From: an uncultured Butyrivibrio sp. | Lineage (GTDB): Bacteria > Bacillota > Clostridia > Lachnospirales > Lachnospiraceae | Direction of reading: 5' to 3' | DNA: 9,965 nucleotides | Assembly: GCA_947169985.1 (NCBI GenBank) | Contig: CAMVRW010000065.1 | Location: forward strand, 1 to 9,965 | In this document: positions 7,244 through 9,965 of the stretch, piece by piece | Layout of the letters: every line of letters begins with the position of its first letter | How positions within the stretch are numbered: the stretch's first letter is position 1 | Made by a program: the position numbers and the translations under genes | The notes under the pieces: generated by a model | What the model was told of the DNA's origin: nothing | Seen by the model: only the letters and a program-made list of their open reading frames with translations | Databases searched by the model: none

Positions 7244-7561
7244 CAGTAAGATATCCCTGATATCATCAAAGGGGATTTTGGTATTTACTATCTGGAGTAT
7301 CCTGGAGGTTTCATCTATCCGGGCCACGAGTCCTGTGATCTTCAGGTACTCACCCTTATCATAATAGATGGCTGTCACCATCATTCCCTTTTTAACTTTA
7401 TGCATTTTAAGATCCAGCTCATGGAGACTTTCTTCAGAGAGCTGGATTTTTTCTACTGTTATCTTTTCTTTTGCCCTTAGGGCTTCATCAAGACCTTTTA
7501 CTGCCTGGAATGGCAGGAACTGGGCGGCCCTTTTGTCCATAGGCATTTTCTGTCTTGCCAT
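7232..7561 (-). CDS. YolD-like protein
   Basis: This small protein has 109 residues. The N-terminal block RAAQFLPFQAVKGLDEALRA (11-30) and the later KVKKGMMVTAIYYDKGEYLKI and TLQIV/IPFDDI-like segments (here RILQIVNTKIPFDDIRDI) are characteristic of the YolD-like family (PF08863). This family is repeatedly found next to Y-family polymerases of the UvrX/YqjW type in Firmicutes. Its biochemical activity is not established; a role as partner or regulator of the polymerase is inferred from linkage. The start ATG shares one base with the polymerase stop (TAATG), so translation is coupled. A GGAGG lies 12 bases upstream, a rather long spacing. It is the last gene of the minus-strand operon and its stop lies inside the terminator hairpin. 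Confidence 0.88.
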   Translation of the reverse strand: MARQKMPMDKRAAQFLPFQAVKGLDEALRAKEKITVEKIQLSEESLHELDLKMHKVKKGMMVTAIYYDKGEYLKITGLVARIDETSRILQIVNTKIPFDDIRDILLPEE

Positions 7562-8880
7562 TACGCCTTGTGACCTCCAATCTGATTGTTGCGCTCTCTT
7601 GTGGTGGCGCCTTCCTCAAAATTCAGACCCTTTAAAATGGCATTCTTCCCAAACCTGTTCTTGATCTCAAGGACAGCCTTCTGAACCTTCCTGTCACGTT
7701 CCAGATTCTCTGCAGGCATAAAGAAGGAGTACTGCATAAATTCCTCAGGAACAACCCCGTTAGCTACAACGTACATTCGCCTTACATCATAGGCGGGATT
7801 TACCACCTGCTCATAGAGGCGGGCAATGGCAGGAATCAGTATGCTGCCGGCATTGGTTTCGGTGTCCAGGGAAAAAGTGCCCTTGGTGCCAGATAAAGGG
7901 GCGCTTTTGGCATATCCCACGGTAAGAGTAAAGGACTTGGCCACCAGCCCCTTGTCCACCATGTCAAGACACATGACGTCCATCATCTCTTTAGCAATCA
8001 CCAGTCCTTTTTCAAAGCTGTAGTCAGACATAAGGACCTGGCCCTGGGTCAGGGAGTGGGACATGGAGGTGTAGTTTCGGATGTCCTTTATGGTAACAGG
8101 TTCTCTACCCCAGGCGTGGTCTATGAGGAGTTCTGCATTTACGCCAAAGAGTTTGTACATCAGGTTTTCATCTGCGTGGGCTATATCCCTCATGGTCATG
8201 ATGCCATAGGTGGCAAGCCGGTTTGAGATGCCCCGGCCTATGCGCCAGAAATCTGTCAGAGGTCTGTGATCCCAGAGAGTTGTGGTAAAGCTCTTTTCAT
8301 CCAGTTCACCGATGAAATCAGGGGAGTGCTTGGCAGTGATATCCAGAGCCACCTTGGTGAGGAAGAGATTGGAGCCTATTCCACAGGTGGCACGAAGACC
8401 CAGGTTTTCGAAGATGTCGTCCAGGATTCGCTGACCCAGTTCTCTGGCAGTCATATGGTATAAGGACAGATATTCCGTAACGTCCATGAAGGCTTCGTCC
8501 ACCGAGTAGACGTGGATGTCGTCCTTGGAGATGTATTTGAGGTAGATGGCATAAACCTGGGCGGAGTACTCCAGGTACAGATGCATCCTTGGAGGAGCCA
8601 TGATGTATTCAATGTGCTTAGGAATCTCGAAGACCCTACACCTTCCGGGAATTCCAAGGGCCTTTAAAGCCGGTGAAACTGCAAGACAAATAGTCTTGTC
8701 GCTGCGCTCGGGGTCAGCAACAACAAGCTTGGTAGTCATCACATCAAGTCCCCTTTCCACGCATTCTACAGAGGCGTAGAAGGACTTTAAGTCTATGCAG
8801 ATGTACACTCTTTCACTTTTGGGAAGGGAAAATTTTTCAGAGCCTTTTATCGTCGATTTTTGTTTATCATTACTGCTCAT
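7561..8880 (-). CDS. Y-family translesion DNA polymerase (UmuC/UvrX type)
   Basis: The protein has 439 residues from the ATG at 8880. It copies damaged DNA in place of the stalled replicative polymerase. The palm motif VYICIDLKSFYASVE carries the metal-binding Asp30 and steric-gate Tyr35. HVYSVDEAFMD carries Asp128 and Glu129. TCGIGSNLFLTKVALD (about 165-180) is the conserved palm/fingers segment, and FWRIGRGISNRLATYGI (about 212-228) is a helix-hairpin-helix. QYSFF at 383-387 aligns with the QLSLF beta-clamp-binding peptide of relatives. All catalytic residues are present, so it should be active. The combination with a downstream YolD gene fits the UvrX/YqjW branch rather than DinB (Pol IV). 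The frame is open upstream to 8958, but there it overlaps the zinc-module gene. The GTG at 8883 is a serious alternative start (nine bases from the ribosome binding site). It overlaps the upstream gene by 11 bases and the downstream gene by one. Confidence 0.93.
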   Translation of the reverse strand: MSSNDKQKSTIKGSEKFSLPKSERVYICIDLKSFYASVECVERGLDVMTTKLVVADPERSDKTICLAVSPALKALGIPGRCRVFEIPKHIEYIMAPPRMHLYLEYSAQVYAIYLKYISKDDIHVYSVDEAFMDVTEYLSLYHMTARELGQRILDDIFENLGLRATCGIGSNLFLTKVALDITAKHSPDFIGELDEKSFTTTLWDHRPLTDFWRIGRGISNRLATYGIMTMRDIAHADENLMYKLFGVNAELLIDHAWGREPVTIKDIRNYTSMSHSLTQGQVLMSDYSFEKGLVIAKEMMDVMCLDMVDKGLVAKSFTLTVGYAKSAPLSGTKGTFSLDTETNAGSILIPAIARLYEQVVNPAYDVRRMYVVANGVVPEEFMQYSFFMPAENLERDRKVQKAVLEIKNRFGKNAILKGLNFEEGATTRERNNQIGGHKA

Positions 8881-9965
8881 CACTCTCAAAATCCTCCTCG
8901 GAAAAATATCTTTGCTTTGCACATCTCGGGCACCCAGATCCATTACGGCTGCGGGCAAGTATCGTTGCCCGCCATGAATGGCCTTGTGGGCACTTCCACC
9001 AAACTTTAAATCCCGATGCCCTTGTGAACATCTGTGGTGTCTTTCCCCTGTTTTTTTCGTAGTTCCACTCGGCAGCTATCTCCGGCATAAGTGTTGTCAA
9101 ATCTGTTTTGCCGGGTATTGGCCGCTTTCCCGAACAAAAAGGGCATCCTTTACCGTAAGAACGATCAGATACTGTAGCTTTCCATTCATGCCCTTTTTGA
9201 CAGAGCCACCAAACTTTTCTGTTGGTATAAGGCATTACCTGAGAAGGCTGCAGGCCATTGTTTTTATCAGTGTTCCACTCTCTTGCCAGCACAGGATTGA
9301 CTGTTTCCAGGTCGTTGGTGCCTGGAATGGCATATCGGCCGTAACAATAAGGACACCCGCAGTTATCTTTTCCCGTCCTGGCACTCACAACCGACTGCCA
9401 TTCATGGCCTTCCTTGCAGCGCCACCAGACCCTTCTCCCAGACGAAATCGTGCAATCAGAGGGTCTGAAGTTTTTGTTTTTGGATGGATGCCATTCGGCA
9501 GCCAGATCAGGCCGTAGCGTTGCAAGATCATTCTCCCCGGGCAGTGTACGTTGACCGGCACAGATTGGACAGCCCGCCCTCAAGTTTGTCCTGCTGATAA
9601 TAGGTGCCTGCCAGCTGTGCCCTTTCTTGCACAGCCACCAGACTTTCTTTCCGGATTTGGCACATATTTCCGTTGGAGTAATTCCTTCGTTTTTGCCGGC
9701 ATCGAATTCGCGGGATATCTCTGGGAACAAAGTCTGAAGATCTGTTTCCCCGGGTATCACGATGTTTCCAGAGCAGTAAGGACAGCCTGTGCTGCGGCTT
9801 GTTCTGTGATAGACCATTGTTTGCCACTCATGTCCCTCGCCGCAAACCCACCAGACCTTTTTGTTGCTTGCTGGCTTGCAGTCACTTGGCTTGAGATCCC
9901 CGTTTTTTTCATAGTTCCATTCTTTGACGAGATCCGGGTATAGTGTTGCCAGATCGTTTTCGCCT
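8870..9965 (-). CDS. Tandem zinc-ribbon/treble-clef (DUF4379-like) repeat protein, 5' end missing
   Basis: The frame is open through the right edge, so the N-terminus lies outside. The ATG at 9817 is internal: codons 9964-9818 continue the same repeat pattern. The 364 visible residues are almost entirely five ~70-residue modules, each reading roughly PGxxDLxTLxPxLAxEW...KN...P...KVWWxCxxGHxW...GCPxCxGxR. Each has one Cys-x3-His pair and one Cys-x2-Cys pair, a complete zinc-binding set, matching the DUF4379 family (PF14311, probable zinc-ribbon). Such modules suggest nucleic-acid or protein binding, but the family function is not established. A short acidic tail ends the protein (FSEEDFESDEQ). 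No nuclease or other catalytic domain is visible; one could lie upstream. The gene overlaps the polymerase gene by 11 bases, so it is co-translated with a translesion polymerase and YolD, suggesting a DNA damage or DNA-binding role. That role is inference. Confidence 0.85.
   Translation of the reverse strand, partial: GENDLATLYPDLVKEWNYEKNGDLKPSDCKPASNKKVWWVCGEGHEWQTMVYHRTSRSTGCPYCSGNIVIPGETDLQTLFPEISREFDAGKNEGITPTEICAKSGKKVWWLCKKGHSWQAPIISRTNLRAGCPICAGQRTLPGENDLATLRPDLAAEWHPSKNKNFRPSDCTISSGRRVWWRCKEGHEWQSVVSARTGKDNCGCPYCYGRYAIPGTNDLETVNPVLAREWNTDKNNGLQPSQVMPYTNRKVWWLCQKGHEWKATVSDRSYGKGCPFCSGKRPIPGKTDLTTLMPEIAAEWNYEKNRGKTPQMFTRASGFKVWWKCPQGHSWRATILARSRNGSGCPRCAKQRYFSEEDFESDEQ
8893..8899 (-). 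promoter_or_regulatory. Ribosome binding site of the polymerase gene, inside the preceding gene
   Basis: GAGGAGG on the minus strand lies within the last codons of the zinc-module gene. It is 12 bases before the ATG (8880) and 9 bases before an in-frame GTG (8883), so the exact first codon is ambiguous by one residue. Its position inside the upstream frame supports coupled translation. Confidence 0.5.
8916..9965 (-). repeat. Five tandem ~70-codon zinc-module repeats
   Basis: Module boundaries placed at the Pro-Gly that opens each unit are 9965-9755 (first residue cut), 9754-9542, 9541-9326, 9325-9116 and 9115 to about 8916. Units are 70-72 residues long. All five keep the CxxxH and CxxC ligands, the VWW before the first Cys, and the GH-x-W after it. 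They differ widely elsewhere (for example REFDAGKNEG, AEWHPSKNKN, REWNTDKNNG and AEWNYEKNRG at the same place). This indicates an old, functionally constrained expansion rather than a recent DNA-level duplication. Confidence 0.85.

Noticed and set aside
8881..8958. A 26-residue N-terminal extension of the polymerase
   Set aside because: It overlaps the zinc-module coding region, lies outside the conserved polymerase core and has no well-placed ribosome binding site; the ATG at 8880 or GTG at 8883 is better supported.
8978..9943. Plus-strand open frames opposite the zinc-module gene
   Set aside because: Their recurring similarity (PPDF, PFMAFLA-like segments) simply mirrors the repeated modules on the other strand; no independent protein signature or good ribosome binding site is seen.
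7190..9965. LexA/SOS box controlling the polymerase operon
   Set aside because: I looked for a GAAC...GTTC-type palindrome in the visible part and found none; the operon's promoter is probably beyond the right edge.

Overview
The window carries ordinary, densely packed bacterial genes and most resembles a Firmicute of the Lachnospiraceae type (Butyrivibrio-like gut or rumen Clostridia). The reasons are the PF06541-type membrane protein, a DegV protein, a Y-family polymerase/YolD pair, strong AGGAGG ribosome binding sites and extended -10 promoters. Genus and species cannot be fixed from the sequence alone.

Left part, plus strand (1-6236). A well-formed intrinsic terminator ends an upstream transcript at bases 2-41. 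A promoter and a short perfect hairpin follow. Then comes a compact three-gene unit: a polytopic PF06541-family membrane protein with a cytosolic helical tail; a secreted, probably lipid-anchored alpha/beta-hydrolase that overlaps it by 8 bases; and, 29 bases further on, a gene for a 1475-residue protein. That protein is about 1150 residues of charged, mainly helical sequence capped by a complete calpain-family (C2) cysteine protease domain. It has no visible secretion signal. It is the most unusual item in the window.

Middle, plus strand (6237-7189). A DegV-family fatty-acid-binding protein has its own convincing promoter (TAGACA, 17 bases, TATATT with an extended TG), a leader hairpin and a strong ribosome binding site.

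Right part, minus strand (9965-7182). A convergent, translationally coupled operon enters from beyond the right edge. It encodes a protein made of at least five tandem treble-clef/zinc-ribbon modules (DUF4379-like, one CxxxH...CxxC set each; 5' end outside the window). A UmuC/UvrX-type Y-family translesion DNA polymerase overlaps it by 11 bases, and a YolD-like protein overlaps the polymerase by 1 base. The operon ends in an intrinsic terminator between the convergent DegV and YolD genes. Polymerase and YolD are a familiar Firmicute damage-tolerance pair. The zinc-module array tightly coupled upstream is the unexpected partner.

No tRNA, rRNA, CRISPR array, insertion sequence or attachment site was seen. 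No gene-free stretch exceeds 300 bases.
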